Source: Paramacrobiotus metropolitanus (taxonomy: Eukaryota > Tardigrada > Eutardigrada > Parachela > Macrobiotidae). From it: a stretch of DNA of 64,000 bases. Where the stretch lies: assembly GCF_019649055.1 (NCBI RefSeq), contig NW_026570268.1, positions 434,001-498,000 of the forward strand, given 5' to 3'. The notes under the pieces are model-generated. The model was given only the letters and a program-made list of their open reading frames with translations. It was not told where the DNA came from and made no database searches. The position numbers and the translations under genes were made by a program. Below are positions 50,101 through 62,917 of the stretch, piece by piece (the first letter of the stretch is position 1; each line of letters begins with the position of its first letter).

Positions 50101-53100
50101 ACAGTACCTGTCGGAACATCTCGGGGAAGTCGTAGACGTAGGTCGTGCCGATGCTCTGCGCCGTGAAGCGCTTCTGCTGCAGGTAGTTCTTGGTCATGTA
50201 CGGCGTGTCCGTCGAGCGGCTGTGCAGGAAGCCCTGCCGCATGCCCCACGACTCAAACTACGTAAGGCCCAAACAAACGCCACGTTAACACACGCAGCGA
50301 TCACGACGAAAGGTCACTGACCTTCATCAACGTCGTCCGCGGGTCGCGGACTTCTTTGTACAAATGCAGATCTAGGTAATAGCCGCTTTCGTTGGCCACC
50401 GACAGCCGGATCGGGATGGAGTCGTCGTTGGCCGACAGCCGGATGTTGATCTTCAATTCCGCCTCCAACACGCGCAGCTTCCACAAACTACATTCAATAA
50501 TAAACCGCCATAATTAAATTAACTAACCAGTAATTTTTAATTCAGTTACACTGACATTAAATTAATTTTACGCAACGATTAAGCGCATTTACCGGCTGCC
50601 GTAGCGCATAATCATCCCGCGCGCGCTCTCCTCGATCTTATTGGGGTCCATGATGACGGTGGGGACGAAATTCAGGAAGATATGATTGCAGTCCGTCTTC
50701 TGCGCCAGGGGATGCGAAAATCCCACCTCCAACGCATCCATAGCCTCCAGCAGTACCCGCTCCCCCTCCGTCTGCAGGAACTCCGCCGAGGCCTCCTTCG
50801 TCACCAGATCCGAGTGGCGGATAATCGAACGGACGAAAAACCGGTAGTCATTGGCGTTGTTCTGTCCCCGGTCACTCTTCGCCGATCCCAGATACAAATA
50901 AATCTTGTTATTCGGCGTGGGAATGGCCTCCAGATCGTACGTCCGGAGCCGGTTGATCTCCAGCTGGAAGGCCAGCGCCGGCTCCAGATGCCGGTAGATT
51001 TTGTCCTCGGCGAAGACATCGCGGGCGCGGTACGAGAAGTACTTGGGATACTGCTGCAGTCGGAGCACCAGAAAGGTCACCCGCCGGATACCCTTCTGGC
51101 ACATGAAGGCGCGGACGTCGGCGGTGGAGCAGAAGGCCTCCAGCATCTGGCTGATGGACTCGTCGTCGTCCGTCAGGCTTTTATGCTTGAACGCGACGTT
51201 CAGTATGTGAATGGGTTCGTGGGAATAGGGCTCCGCGGTCCCGGTGTCCAAGCTCGAGCGCCGCGAGTTGTCGTCGTGCGGGAGGCTGTGCGAGTGGTGG
51301 AAGGCGTGGTCCTCGGGGGGAAACGCCGGGTACAGCAGCAACAGCTGCTCAAAGTGCTTGCGGAAGTCCTCGAAGGACTCGAAGGCGGCCATGACCCCGA
51401 AACGCTTGCAGCAGTTGATGTCGGTGGGGTCGACGGACGCGCTGCTCTCCTCCAACGACCCTCCCTTGTCCTTGGCGTCCAATGGCCGCGGGGGCGACGC
51501 CCGGGCCTGGATTAACAAGCGGTTGGGGTGGGAGCTGGGCAGCATGAACTGGAATTGTAGGACGCGCTTGTCCTGCCCGATGACGCAGTGCTGGAGACAG
51601 TACAACCCGTAGGCGATGTAGGCGCGCCGGATGTAGACCTCGTAGGAGGCCTGGCGCACGATGGGGTTGATGTGGTAGAAGAAGTCGTGCAGCACGTCGA
51701 AGATGGACGTCTCCGAGTCGATCAACTTCTGGAGATATTCCGGGTGGAAGTTGCGCCCGTACATGTCGATGGCCGACAAGAAGATGGACTCCACTTGGTT
51801 GCGGCGCAGCTCGTAGCTCGGCTGGTGCGCCGAGATCAACACTTGCCTGCCATCAAGTTCATTACACTTTTCAACTTCCATAATTTGTACCAAAAATAAG
51901 AAAAAAACGTAATTAAATTGTAATTTAATTAAATTATAATCTATCAAAAAATGAAAAATAACAAAATAACTAAGCTGTAGTTTAATTTGCAACAAAATTA
52001 ATTTTTCAAGCAGAAAATAACTGTATTTTCAATTTTGCATAAAACAAATAACAAACTATTAAAACTGCAAATTTTAATCTGCATCACAAATAAAAATAAA
52101 CAAATTAATTAGCATGTAATTTAATTTGTATCAAGTTAACCGTACTGAAAACTTTTCTTCAGATCAACTAACTGATGAGGTTGTATAAAAACTGTCATAA
52201 TGCAGTCGGTTTGAGTTGCATCGGTCTGCATTCAATAAACTGCTTTCTATAAAAGGCTTCCCTGGGATAATTAAAATCAAAACCATAATTGGAATAATAA
52301 TTTTAATTTAAATTATTTTTGGCTTCTTAAATTTTCTTATGAAATTAATTTGTCATGTTTCCTGTCTTCCATCGGAAGCAAGCGTAGAACAGTGGTCGGA
52401 AACAGTTACTAACCTACCGCTTGGCGAGCTAGCGACCTAACAAATCCAATAACTGCGATTTTTCCTAATGATTATTTTTTTCTTTACTTTCATGCGGAAT
52501 ATTAATCGCGTTTGTCAGAAATTTGTAAATACTTTCTCAACCGAATCATGCGAATGGCCACAGTGCTAACTGTGTACTGGATTCTCCGATAACTTTCAGT
52601 AACATAATAAAATTTAAAAATCAGTTATTAATTACCAATTAATTTAGTTGTTAATTACCAAATAATTTTCCGTAAATTAATCAAATTGAGATTAAATAAA
52701 AATACAAGACTGGCCGGCAGCCTTACCGGGCTTTGAGCGCGACCTTGCCGTTCTCGGAGCGGCTGAGCGTGGTCAGTTCGTTCAAGATGGGCGAGAGTTC
52801 ATCAGCGAGGCCCGGCTCGTGGCTGATGAGGTGGTCGATGAGGGAGATGATCAGCTGGTTCTTCTTGGCCACCTACAGATACCCAACAGCGACGTCTTAA
52901 CCGGTCGCGGAAACACTTTCCCAAGAAGGTATTAGCACCTGGCTGTGGGAGAAGATGGCGGCGACCACCTCGGCCATGTCGTTGCGGTACTTCTCCATCA
53001 GCTTGGACACGCACTTGTCGTAGTGGCCCAGCTGGAACATGAGCTCCACGTTCAGGTACTTCTTCAGCGTCTCCTGGATCACCGACTTCAGGTGGCCGCG

Positions 53101-56100
53101 GATACCGTTGCGGTACCGCTGCACCAGCTGGATGATCGCTGTTTAAATCACAAACACAAATTACCACAAAAGGTCAACACAGAAATAAAGCACAAAATAA
53201 TAATATGAGGAATATAAATTACACAGATAAATATGCAAATAAATAAAGGGAAATATATTTACTACGTAAAAACCAGTCAACGAAATCAACAACAAAGTAA
53301 AGCACAAACAACAAACGAAGTAGGAACAATCGCAATAAGTAATATACAACCAAAATAAATCTGACATCAACGGAAAAATAAACAAAATACATATACAACA
53401 AATTTTTAAAAATCAAGAAACGAATATAAAAAAAGGGAAAAATAAAAACACAGTAACAAGTTTCAAATCAATGGAATTACGAAGAAAAGCAACAAATATA
53501 CACAAACCCAGTAATTAACGAAGAAATTAAATAAGGCAGTGTAAAAATAAATTAGAAAAAACAAAGTAAACATTGGTAAAGGAAAATATGAAAATTAAAC
53601 CACGAAATATAGTTATCAAACAGTGCACAAACACCATTTTCTGACGGTCTTAATTACCTTGGGTGTTGAGGAAGAAGACATCGCGATCGGTGCGCTTCTG
53701 CAGCGTGGCGGCGTAGGAGTCGATGATGTTGGCGATGGGCTGGCTGGGGAACTGGCAGAGGACGGAGGTGATGTTGTTGGCGTACTGCTGCAGCTGCTGT
53801 TTAATCGCCCGGTCCACCGTCACCGGCAGCCGGCCCGACACGGAGCTGATGACCTCGTGCAGCTCCAGCAGCGGCAGGTGCGGGTCGCGCAGACTCCGCA
53901 TCAGCGTCTCGATCGTCTCGTGCAGGTCGCGCGAGAAGTGCGGCTCGGGCGCCGCGTACCCCGCCAGCACCTGCTCCACCACCGACCGGCACTTCTCCAC
54001 CACGTGGTTCAGCTTATCGCCCTGCCGACACGGGTGCACATCACAATTTCAAACCTTGCATATGTTGAAATAAAAATTTAAGTTTTTTTTAGTGACTACA
54101 GTGTTAAATACATTTACTGCGACAGTGATCAGAGTAAATACTAACTGAGTAAGATATAACGAAATAAACATTAATAATATATATAAAATAGATGCAAAAA
54201 TAAATTAGCCAAAGTATTAACATCCAACACATTAAAAACATGAAAAATACTAATTATGAAGTAATAAAAAGGATTATCACGTAAACAATCGAAAATGCTG
54301 CATTTATTACGATGAAGTCGCAATCGCACGACACCTGGTTGTTGGGTTTTTTATGCGATGTCAAAGCCGATGTTCTACAATTTCTATATGCCGATCACGA
54401 GGCGTTTCTGCATTCCCACTGCCAACGAACAGTTACAGCGCTTTTAAGAAAACAGGGAATTGTTTTTCAAAAAATAAACTATCAAAATTTTTTATTGAAA
54501 AAATTCCGGAAAATAACTTTGAAAAACCTTTATCCAATTTCACATTATGTTTCCTTTCATTGGAAATAAATGGAAAAAACCGTCCAAAAATGACTGAACT
54601 GCCGCCGTACCTGCGGGGACGGGGCGTCCTGGTTGGCGGGGAAGGGATCGCTGTGTAACCGCAATTCCTGGACGCGACTGGGATCGTCCAGCGCCAACCG
54701 CCCGATGACGGAGCCGGCCTCCAGCACGGCGCCGGGGCGCTTGACCTGCTCGAGGACGCCGCTGAGGGAGGCCGTCAGCGTCATGACCATCTTCATGACC
54801 TCGATCTCGGCGTAGGGCTGGTTGCGGATGACGCGGCCGCCGTTCTCCACCAGGTAGTTGAGCAGCTTGCCCGCCGAGGGCGCCCGCATCAGCGTCGGGT
54901 CGTCCTCCTTCTCGAACACGCACGTCTTGTTCCCGATCACCAGCCGGTAGCGGTCCACCTCCTCCTTCATGTACGTACTGTGACTGGCGCCGTCCACCGA
55001 GATCAACAGACAACCTGTTAAAAAACGCACATTAAAACACTCCAGGAACATTGATATTTTAATCAAGCATTTTTTATTAATTAAAAAACCAATTTAATTG
55101 TAATAACTCAGTAAAAAGTTGGCCAGTTGTAAGAGTGCAATAGACGAACTGACCGTCTTTCAAGCGGTGCACTTCCGCTTCCTTGACCGAGCCGTTCATC
55201 AGCAGCAGGAACTTGCTGCCGCCCATTTTGTTGACCTGCACACAGTACTTGACGAGATCGTAGATCAGCTCCACGTCCACGGAATTCGTTAGGGTGTTGG
55301 CCGGCAGAATCTGGCCGCGCTCCAGGGAACTCTGTATTTTACGGATTTAAATTTTATATAAATTATTTCCCTTCATTATTTTCATAATTCATTATTGAAT
55401 TAACTTTATTTGAAAATTATTTTCTTATTTTATTCGTAAATTAAATTAAATTTACTGTACGAATTCAACTGGGCAAATACCAAATAAAAAAAAACATTAA
55501 ATAGCCGGTACCTGGAAGACCTGGAAAGCGTTGTTCATTTTGGCGGCGGCAATGTGCAGCGACGCACAGATGACGCCCAGCATGGTTTCGGGCTTCTCGG
55601 ACTGCACGCGCTCGGCGATGAGCCGGTCCAGCCAGCCGGTGTCCACGTCGTTGTTCTTGAAGGTGTCCGTCTCCAGCAGCACCACCAGATACTCCACCGT
55701 CGTGCGGAAATCCCCGCGAATCGACAAATCCTTCAGCGCCACCACCATGTTCTCACGCGCATCCTCGCTGCAAAAAAACACGTTTCTGAATCAATATATT
55801 TGTCAAATAATTGAAGAAACTGCACTCATACATAAATGTACATTAACCACATTTTATCTGAATTATTTTTTTATTTTATTACAATTTATTCGCAAATGAA
55901 ATTCAGCCAAATTGTATGTCAGTCATTTACTTCATTAAAAATGCAAAAATTCTTTAAAATTATATTCGTAAATTTAAGTTAACTACATTTTCTCTGAAAA
56001 ATATTTTCTTAATTTTTATTGCAATTTATTCGTAAATTAAATTAAACTAAATTTTAAGCCAATTATTTATTCACTTTAATAAAATTGTAAAAAATCTTGT

Positions 56101-59100
56101 GCAGTTACCGGTCTTCGCCCCAGGCAAAGCAATGCCCGAACTGCGAGTCGGCAAACTCGTGCAGCCCCCCGGAGGCGGCGACGCTGAAGTAGCCCCAGAC
56201 GTTCTTGGTGCTGCGGAAGTTGAGTTCCTGCACGGTGCCGGCGCTGGGCTTGAAGCCCTCGTCGGGGTTCTCGCTGGTGATGCGGCAGGCGATCACGTGG
56301 CCCTTGGGCTCCGGCTGGGTGTTTAAATCCATGAAGTCGATGGGACTGCTGGTCCAGGGCTTCTCGCCGTACAACAGCCGGATGTCCTTGATGCGGTGCA
56401 GCTGGATGCCCATGGCCACCTGCAGCTGCGCCGCGGGGAGATTGACGTCCGCCACCATCTCCGTGCAGGGATGCTCCACTTGCAGACGCGGGTTCAGCTC
56501 CAGGAAGTAGAATTTATCCTCTAATAACACATCCCACAATAACCACCTAATATATTCCTATCAATCTTCTTTAAATCATGTTCTTTTATTTGCTTGTTTC
56601 CTTTTGTCATTTTGTCATTTTATATTCGCGAATTACAGGTTTAATTAAGTTTTATTCCACAATTGAAATATCCTTTTCTGAAATTGTATTGGAATTACTT
56701 GGTTATTAAATACCGCTAAAAAAAGACAAAATACCGCTAACGATTATACGTTCACTCACTTCACTGGATAGTGAGTGCGTCATTTTACAGGAACAAATAC
56801 AACGCAGGCGTGCAATTTAGTTAAAAACTGACAACATTAGAATGACAATTCAATTTGGAAATTGTAGTATTAAAATGCACATGTGCAGAAATCCAAGGTA
56901 TCCACCCAACACGATTCCTCGCACTACGATACTATATTAATATGACCACATCTGAAGCTTGATTACTTATATGAAATGCCGGTTTTACACGATGAACGAG
57001 AAGTACTGGTAAAATAGATATGTTTATTTAAAAATTATTTCAGTAAACCTTATTTGTAAATTAAAAGTAATAGCACGTGATATTCACGCAATCAGCAGAT
57101 AAAAACTTCGATGACAAACCGTAAGTACCTTCGGGCATGTAGAGGTACTCGACGGTGCCGGCGCTGATGTAGCCGACCATCTGCGCCAGCCGCACCGCCG
57201 CCTGCTCCATCTCGCGGAACTTGTCGCGCTGTGCGATGGTCACGGGGGCCTCCTCGATGATCTTCTGGTGGCGGCGCTGGATGGAGCAGTCGCGCCCGAA
57301 CAGCGACACGGCGTTCCCGTACTGGTCCGCCAGGATCTGCACCTCCAGGTGGCGCGCCGAGTGCGCGTACTTCATGATGAAGATGGGCGACCCTACAAAG
57401 CACACCTGCACTGACCGGCATCGAGGGATGGCGGGACACCACGTACCGGGCACTTCGGCCTGCACTTGCCGGAACAAGGCCGCGAAATCGTCGGCCCCCT
57501 CCGACTTGCGGATGCCCTTCCCGCCGCCCCCCTCCGACGCTTTGATCATCACCGGGAAACCGATCTCCTCCGCCGTCGCCAGGCCCTGCTCCGGCGACTC
57601 CACACAGGCTGCGAATCAACACGAAATAAAAACTTCAAACCAACGAATTAAAATTCAGAGTAAGCTGTTTTATTATTGTTGTTTTTTTTATTGTTTTGTT
57701 TGATTTTCAAAATACATAATGTGCTACAGAGAGTTATTGTAGTGTTGAGGCTAAATATATCGCGACCAACATATCCCCTTTGTCGCATTAGCAGAAGCCT
57801 GTATCCATAAAAAAAATGAAAGCATAAAAAATTAATCTCCATATTTTCCGATTCGGTTCTCTTTTTTCTTTGGCTACTGATGTGATTGCCGGCTTGTAAT
57901 AAGTGGGTGAAAGTGGTGGGAAAGCAAAAGGATCCCGGATAAATTTAAATTCAGAAAAAATTGTTTTATTTCTTCTGATTTTCAAAACAAATTTACCAAG
58001 CAAATAAAAAACGACAATTCAATAAACAGCTTTATTATTCTGATTTACAGAGAAAATTATTTCTAAAAATCTCGAAGAACACGGCTACCTGTAACTTGTA
58101 CGTAACGAATCACAATTTGGACTAAAATTTAACTGCGCTGTTTAATCTTAATTTTTCATATACCTTTTGAACAAATTCCTAAACAATATCGATTAAATTT
58201 CAGGATATATTTAACCGACTAATAATAACCATGATCGCCGGAGAGTTCTCGAATTTCCGGCAAGATCTGCTAGGGCATCGCAGCCTTCGATCGCATTAAG
58301 CACTCCCAAGACCGCCAGATTAACCAAACTAGGCTGATGACCATTCAGGAATATCTGCCTTTCCCACAGCTTCCACCCACTCACCGGAGGGCTCATAAAT
58401 CGAGATGCGCACATCCCTCGCATAAAAAGCTTGAAACGAATCGGAAAACATGGGGAAAAATGACGACAACGATTTAATTTTTATGTTATTGGAAATGTAT
58501 GATATTTAGCAAATGCTGGCTGCTGCGACATGCTGGATTGAGAAACTCCGAAACAGTGTGGTGGGAAAACCGACAAACGGGAAATAAAAAAAGTCAGCAC
58601 AAGGAGTTTTCCGGAACACTTGTTTATTTTTTGGATGTTGTTTATTGTGGGGACCGAATGTTGATACCTTAACTTTTCCTAGTCGGCACTGCACTACAAT
58701 AACTCCCTTTTGCACATGCTGCTGTCTTACTAGTGTATTGTGAATCTGAATAAAAATAACGGAATTTTCTCGATAATGTCTATTCCGAGTTAAGTGGTGA
58801 CTATAATAATAATAAATAACAATAACCGCGGGGAAATTCTCGGATCTGCGGCAAGATCCGCGGACGCCTGATATTCTTCGTTAGCATTAAATACTCTGAA
58901 CTCTGAATGCCGTCACATGCGGCAAACAGGGCTGACTACCATCATTTCCATCCCCGTACTTTTGCTTTCCCACAACTTCCACCCACTGGGAAAAGTTTCA
59001 CCCAGTTATTACAAGCGCACAACCACATAACCGGCCTGAGGAAAAATAACACGGAAAATAAAAAATCGCAAAATATGGAGATTGATTTTTTATGCTTTCC

Positions 59101-61720
59101 AATTTTTCATGCATCCAGCAAACAAAGGGTTGCAAATATGACTCTGGCACTAGCCACAACACTACAATAACTCGCTGTAGCCCATTATACTATCCCAGTA
59201 CGTGGTGAATTTCAGCAAGAATAACGCAATTTCCCCGATTTTGTCTATCCCGAGCTGAATGGAAGCTGTTATATCGTACCTTGTTTGTAGATGACATCCG
59301 GGACGGTGGTGATGACCTGCGTGACCCCGTCCTCCGTCTGGCCGTCCTCCCCGGGCGTCAGCACCAGGCCGCTGCCGCTCCAGCCGAGGGTGGGCACGTG
59401 CGCCGTCTGCGCCACGATGGAGGAGGCGATCTTGTCGCCCAGCGCCCACATGGCCGTCTCGGGCGGTCCCAGGAACTGGATGCCGTGCCGCCGCAGCGAC
59501 TCGGGCAGTTTGGGGTTCTCGGAGGCGTGCCCCCAGCCGGCCCACACCGCCTGCACGTTCAGGCGCCGCGCGATGTCCACGATGAGGTCCACGTTGGCGT
59601 AGTTGTTGTTGTTGGAGCCGCCCGGAACGGGAATGTACTGTCCACAACGAGAAAGGACACCGGTCAGTGTAATAGATTTTAATGGGAATTAACTCGCAAT
59701 TTAAATCAACTGAACTGAAAATTCGAACATTAAACCAATTAAAAACGAAATTTAAATTGGAAATTTAAGTTGAACTGTCCACACTCAGACACGGCATCGA
59801 TCAGTGTAACTGAAATTACTGAATTAATTGACAATAAATTCGCAATTAAATCAATTTAATTCGCAGTTTAAACCAGTTAAACTAAATTAATTTGAAAGTA
59901 AATCAATAAAATCCCCCTTTTATTCGAAATTTAATTTAATGAGAACTGAGCGCGGTACCTGGTCGGCCATCTTGACGTATTCGGCGTTGGCGTTCAGATC
60001 CTCCGGCGTGACCATGACGACGAACTTGATGGCCCGGTCGTTGTTGAACATCTCGTAGCTCCAGCGCCGGATGGAGCGGATGCACTTCACCGCCGCGATC
60101 CCGTTGTTGGCGATCAGGATCTTGTTGATCACCTGCGTCCCGCCGAACCTTAAACCACGCAACAAAACGGCTCAGTTGATTCGCCAATAACACCATCGTA
60201 TCGTGATTTTAACGGTAACCTATGGGCTATGGCGAAAGTTTAAATAAACTGCCAACAAAAATAAATTAGGCAAAGCATAACACATCAAAAACGAAAAATA
60301 ATCATGAAACCAAATAAACTGAATTACCACGTAAACAATCGGAACTTTTAAACTTATTAAATGTTCAGTCGCGACCGTACAATATTAGCTTGAACAGGTC
60401 GATCAAAGTCGCTGTTCTACAATTTCTATATCCGTACAACGAGGCGTTTCGGTACTCGGACTGCCAATGAACAGAGATTTCAGTTTTTACCACCTCATTA
60501 AATTAGAGTAAAAGTTACAAATAAAATGTTTAAATAAAATAAAAAAATAAAGATTAAATAAATTGATTAAATAGAATGTTCAACTTATTCTGATTTTTAG
60601 AATACTACATTCGCAAAATCATTCCGAATATTTATGAGTCGAGGTTTAGTACGAACCAGTTCAGAATGGCAGCGATGTTTTCGTCGATTACTACATACTT
60701 TTGGCAAGAAGTATAAAGATTAAAAGGATGTATTGTTTATCGCACAATTTTAAATACAATCAGCAAAATTAATATGTATTGTACCTACTGCCTACTCAAG
60801 TTTTAATGTAATATCACAGCCTAAAAATTAGAGCAGACAACAAAGCGTAAAATATAAAACAGAATAAGGAGACAAAGCGTAAAAAATAAAACTTAAAGCG
60901 AATAAAAATACAAATAAACGGGTGTATAATACATAAAACATAAAAACACGTAAAAACATAACACCGTTTGTAAAAAACGCTAACGTACACAGGCAATCAA
61001 TAAACTGCAACGTATATCAAAAATTGAAGTAAGTAATGAATAATAATAGATACACAAATCAATAAGCACTAAACAGTGCCACAAATAAAAACGAAATCGA
61101 TTAAAAAAATTACTGTTACTTGCCTTCAGGTGAAATAAGTGCACCCATACATTATAAAACGGTATAATATTAAAGCAATCACGAAATTGTAATTCACATC
61201 TGAGTAAAAAATATGGTAACGCCAGACACAAATATAAAAGAAACAGTAAAAACAAAAAAGACAGAAAAAAAGCAGTGAAAATGTGCAGAAATCTACCACC
61301 TGCGTCTGCAAAGAAAACTGGTTGTCATACGCACCGGAAGACGAATTCCTCCGGCGTGGCGACGGTGAAGTCCTTCAGATCCTTGGATTTAGTGGCCAGG
61401 ACGCCGGACAGATTGCGACGCTTACCAAAACGCGGCTTGGCGTCGCCGGCGCTGCTCAACTCGGCCAGACTGCTGACGGAGGCGCTCTCGGGGACGTGGG
61501 GCCCGGGGGCGCCCGGAGGGATCCCGTCCACGTCGAAGGAGACACTCCGGAGGGTCGGGGGCCGGCCCCCCTCCAGCAGGGGGGCGGGGCCGTTGCGCGG
61601 GCCGCCCAGCGGGGGGCAGGTGTCGCCCGGCACCTCCTGCGCCGCCCCCTCGGCCCCCTCGGCCCCCTCGCTCTCCCCCAGTGCGAAGGCCACCGCCCGC
61701 TCCACGGGCTGCTTCTCCAT
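44104..61720 (-). CDS. ACC: Acetyl-CoA carboxylase, complete, 23 coding exons
   Basis: This biotin enzyme makes malonyl-CoA from acetyl-CoA, the committed step of fatty-acid synthesis. Minus-strand exons: 61720-61335, 60148-59959, 59637-59280, 57608-57447, 57392-57129, 56520-56109, 55767-55512, 55331-55154, 55014-54611, 54021-53658, 53138-52939, 52872-52727, 51846-50593, 50487-50322, 50257-50108, 49922-49653, 48935-48798, 48097-47621, 46627-46482, 46418-46250, 45707-45001, 44469-44424, 44352-44104. Every junction is GT-AG in phase; the total is 2363 residues (human ACC1: 2346). Domain order is biotin carboxylase, carboxyl carrier, central region, carboxyltransferase. Ser ~105 in [10 protein letters not shown] sits where the AMPK-regulated Ser79 lies in vertebrates. 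No mitochondrial leader is seen, so it is likely cytosolic. An acceptor just before the ATG (exon starting about 61738) implies a 5' UTR intron. Confidence 0.97.
46653..46772. repeat. Two tandem 60-bp copies in an ACC intron
   Basis: TAACTATACAGTGTAATAGT and the following 40 bases occur twice with exactly 60-bp spacing (46653 and 46713) and few changes. They lie in the intron upstream of ACC exon 19. Confidence 0.85.
48400..48582 (+). pseudogene. 3' tail of retrotransposon endonuclease-like domain inside ACC intron
   Basis: An open frame antisense to ACC encodes [40 protein letters not shown] and a short tail ending in TAA at 48580-48582. It matches the last ~55 codons of the domain at 28270-29105. 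It appears 5'-truncated, as expected of target-primed retrotransposition. Confidence 0.75.
49010..49330. repeat. Dispersed intronic repeat, copy 1
   Basis: It shares ordered blocks with 52320-52600, another ACC intron: CGTAGAACAGTGGTC, CGATTTTCCT, CATGCGGAATAT-like, and ACTTTCTCA(G/A)CCGAATC. A reversed core (GACCACTGTTCTAC) appears at 46997 in a third intron. Confidence 0.6.
52320..52600. repeat. Dispersed intronic repeat, copy 2
   Basis: It pairs with 49010-49330, with the same block order and orientation, between ACC exons 12 and 13. No protein domain is seen in either copy. Confidence 0.6.
54180..54460. repeat. Duplicated intronic segment, copy 1
   Basis: It aligns in direct orientation with 60240-60500. 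Shared blocks are AAAAATAAATTAG(C/G)CAAAG, CACGTAAACAATCG, TGTTCTACAATTTCTATAT and CGAGGCGTTTC. The two lie in separate ACC introns. Confidence 0.7.
54611..55014 (-). other. Biotin carboxyl carrier exon of ACC
   Basis: A single exon encodes residues ~736-870, including the biotinylation motif EVMKM with the acceptor lysine near residue 810. The thiol-free lipoyl-like fold is indicated by [19 protein letters not shown] before it and [20 protein letters not shown] after it. Confidence 0.9.
57780..59115. repeat. Inverted and direct repeat cluster in the largest ACC intron
   Basis: Positions 57780-57930 are an inverted copy of 58945-59115 (CTTTTGCTTTCCCAC, TTCACCCA, TTATTACAAGC, AAAATATGGAGATT). 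Positions 58230-58400 are a direct, more diverged copy of 58820-58990 (CGGCAAGATC, CCACAGCTTCCACCCACT). The cluster looks like nested non-coding elements. Confidence 0.65.
58556..58675. repeat. Repeat shared between ACC intron and ACC/eIF4H intergenic region
   Basis: GGGAAAACCGACAAACGGGA and the following ~100 bases recur at 62637-62755 in the same orientation, including GAGTTTTCC-, TTTGTGGATGTT-like and CGAATGTT blocks. Confidence 0.7.
60240..60500. repeat. Duplicated intronic segment, copy 2
   Basis: It is the partner of 54180-54460 and lies between ACC exons 1 and 2. Similarity extends for about 260 bp with substitutions and small gaps. Confidence 0.7.
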
Positions 61721-61738
61721 CGCCTAGCGACTCAATCT

Positions 61739-62917
61739 GCACACAAGAAAACAGGAGAATCACACTGTGATTGCACAATCAATCCGATCGCCGTATCTTC
61801 TTCGAAACTGTGATTTGTGCGAAATCGACTGATATTCGCTCGCGCGCCTTAACGACTGGCCAGCGCGTGCCAAAATGCGCCGTAACCAAAGGCGAAAAAA
61901 CCGCTTTTTCCACCGAAACGCGAGCACCGCGGATGGGCTGACTCAGCTGTGCAGCTGCGGGCGCTTTTCCAATTCCGCTCTGATATGCACCAGTTTTCGA
62001 CTTACCGCGCTGTAAATCGGCGCACCTGCCAATGATGATGGACTGCCGGACGAGCAGCATTTTTTTCCGCGTCGAACACACCAACTTTCCGGCTGTCGCG
62101 ATAATTCACAACCACGAAGAGAATTTCGAAAGAAACTCGGATTTCTTGATTTCTACATCAACATTGCAGGCACTGGATTTCACGGAATCGTCATAATACT
62201 CATTTTCACATGCGTCTCCGCGGACAAACAATTACGGAATAAAGTGTATAAAATATATTAATAATAATTTACAGGAAAACAGACGAAAAAAATTAAAAAT
62301 TAATCAATGCGGAACGATTGAACAGCTGATGCGAGCGGAATCACATAAACTACTAACTAACTAACTAACAAGTTCAAAGAACGCTTGGGAAAAATTTAGA
62401 AACGCAATTAATTTTCAACGTAGAAATGTTACGGTACGTAGCATGCATTACGTACGATGCACGCGTGACGTACGTCATCGCAGCACTGTTTGGGTTTGTA
62501 CTACTGACTCCGCCCTGTTTGCAAAGGCCGACGCACTGCGGTGTCGGTGCAAACGGCAAAGTGCAGCGGCTGCCCGCAGTAGCGCAGTGCACGCGTGACG
62601 CCAACAGCCCACCAACTTCCTGCATTTTGACCGTGCAGTGTGTTGGGAAAACCGACAAACGGGAAATAAAAAACTCTGCACGAGAAGTTTTCCTGGAAAA
62701 CTTTTGTATTTTGTGGATGTTCTTTCAGCGTGGGGAGCGAATGTTAATATTATCCATATTTATTCCTTATCTTTTTCCCTCCTTTGATATTCAGCCAGCT
62801 ACGCGTTGTACAGCCGTGTTTTGGTGGATTTTATGCTGACATCAGTTGGCTTGTGATTTGCACAGTGTGGGCAAACTGGGACGTTGCTGATCGGGAATCG
62901 TTGATAGGAGAGTGATT
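61739..62917. promoter_or_regulatory. Divergent promoter region between ACC and eIF4H
   Basis: The ATGs of two divergent housekeeping genes are about 1.2 kb apart. The region includes the ACC 5' UTR intron and probably both transcription starts. GC-richer sequence with palindromes such as GTACGTAGCATGCATTACGTAC (62432-62455 area) lies on the eIF4H side. A repeat copy sits at 62637-62755. No exact core promoter element can be assigned. Confidence 0.4.

Larger units (their letters stand above)
56109..61335 (-). other. Biotin carboxylase domain exons of ACC
   Basis: Residues ~129-590 are encoded by exons 2-6, after the exon 1 regulatory segment. Landmarks include [13 protein letters not shown], the ATP-grasp glycine loop [50 protein letters not shown] and [14 protein letters not shown] with the catalytic Glu/Asn/Arg cluster. 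The domain carboxylates biotin using ATP and bicarbonate. The largest introns of the gene (59279-57609 and 61334-60149) interrupt it and are filled with duplicated repeats. Confidence 0.9.
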
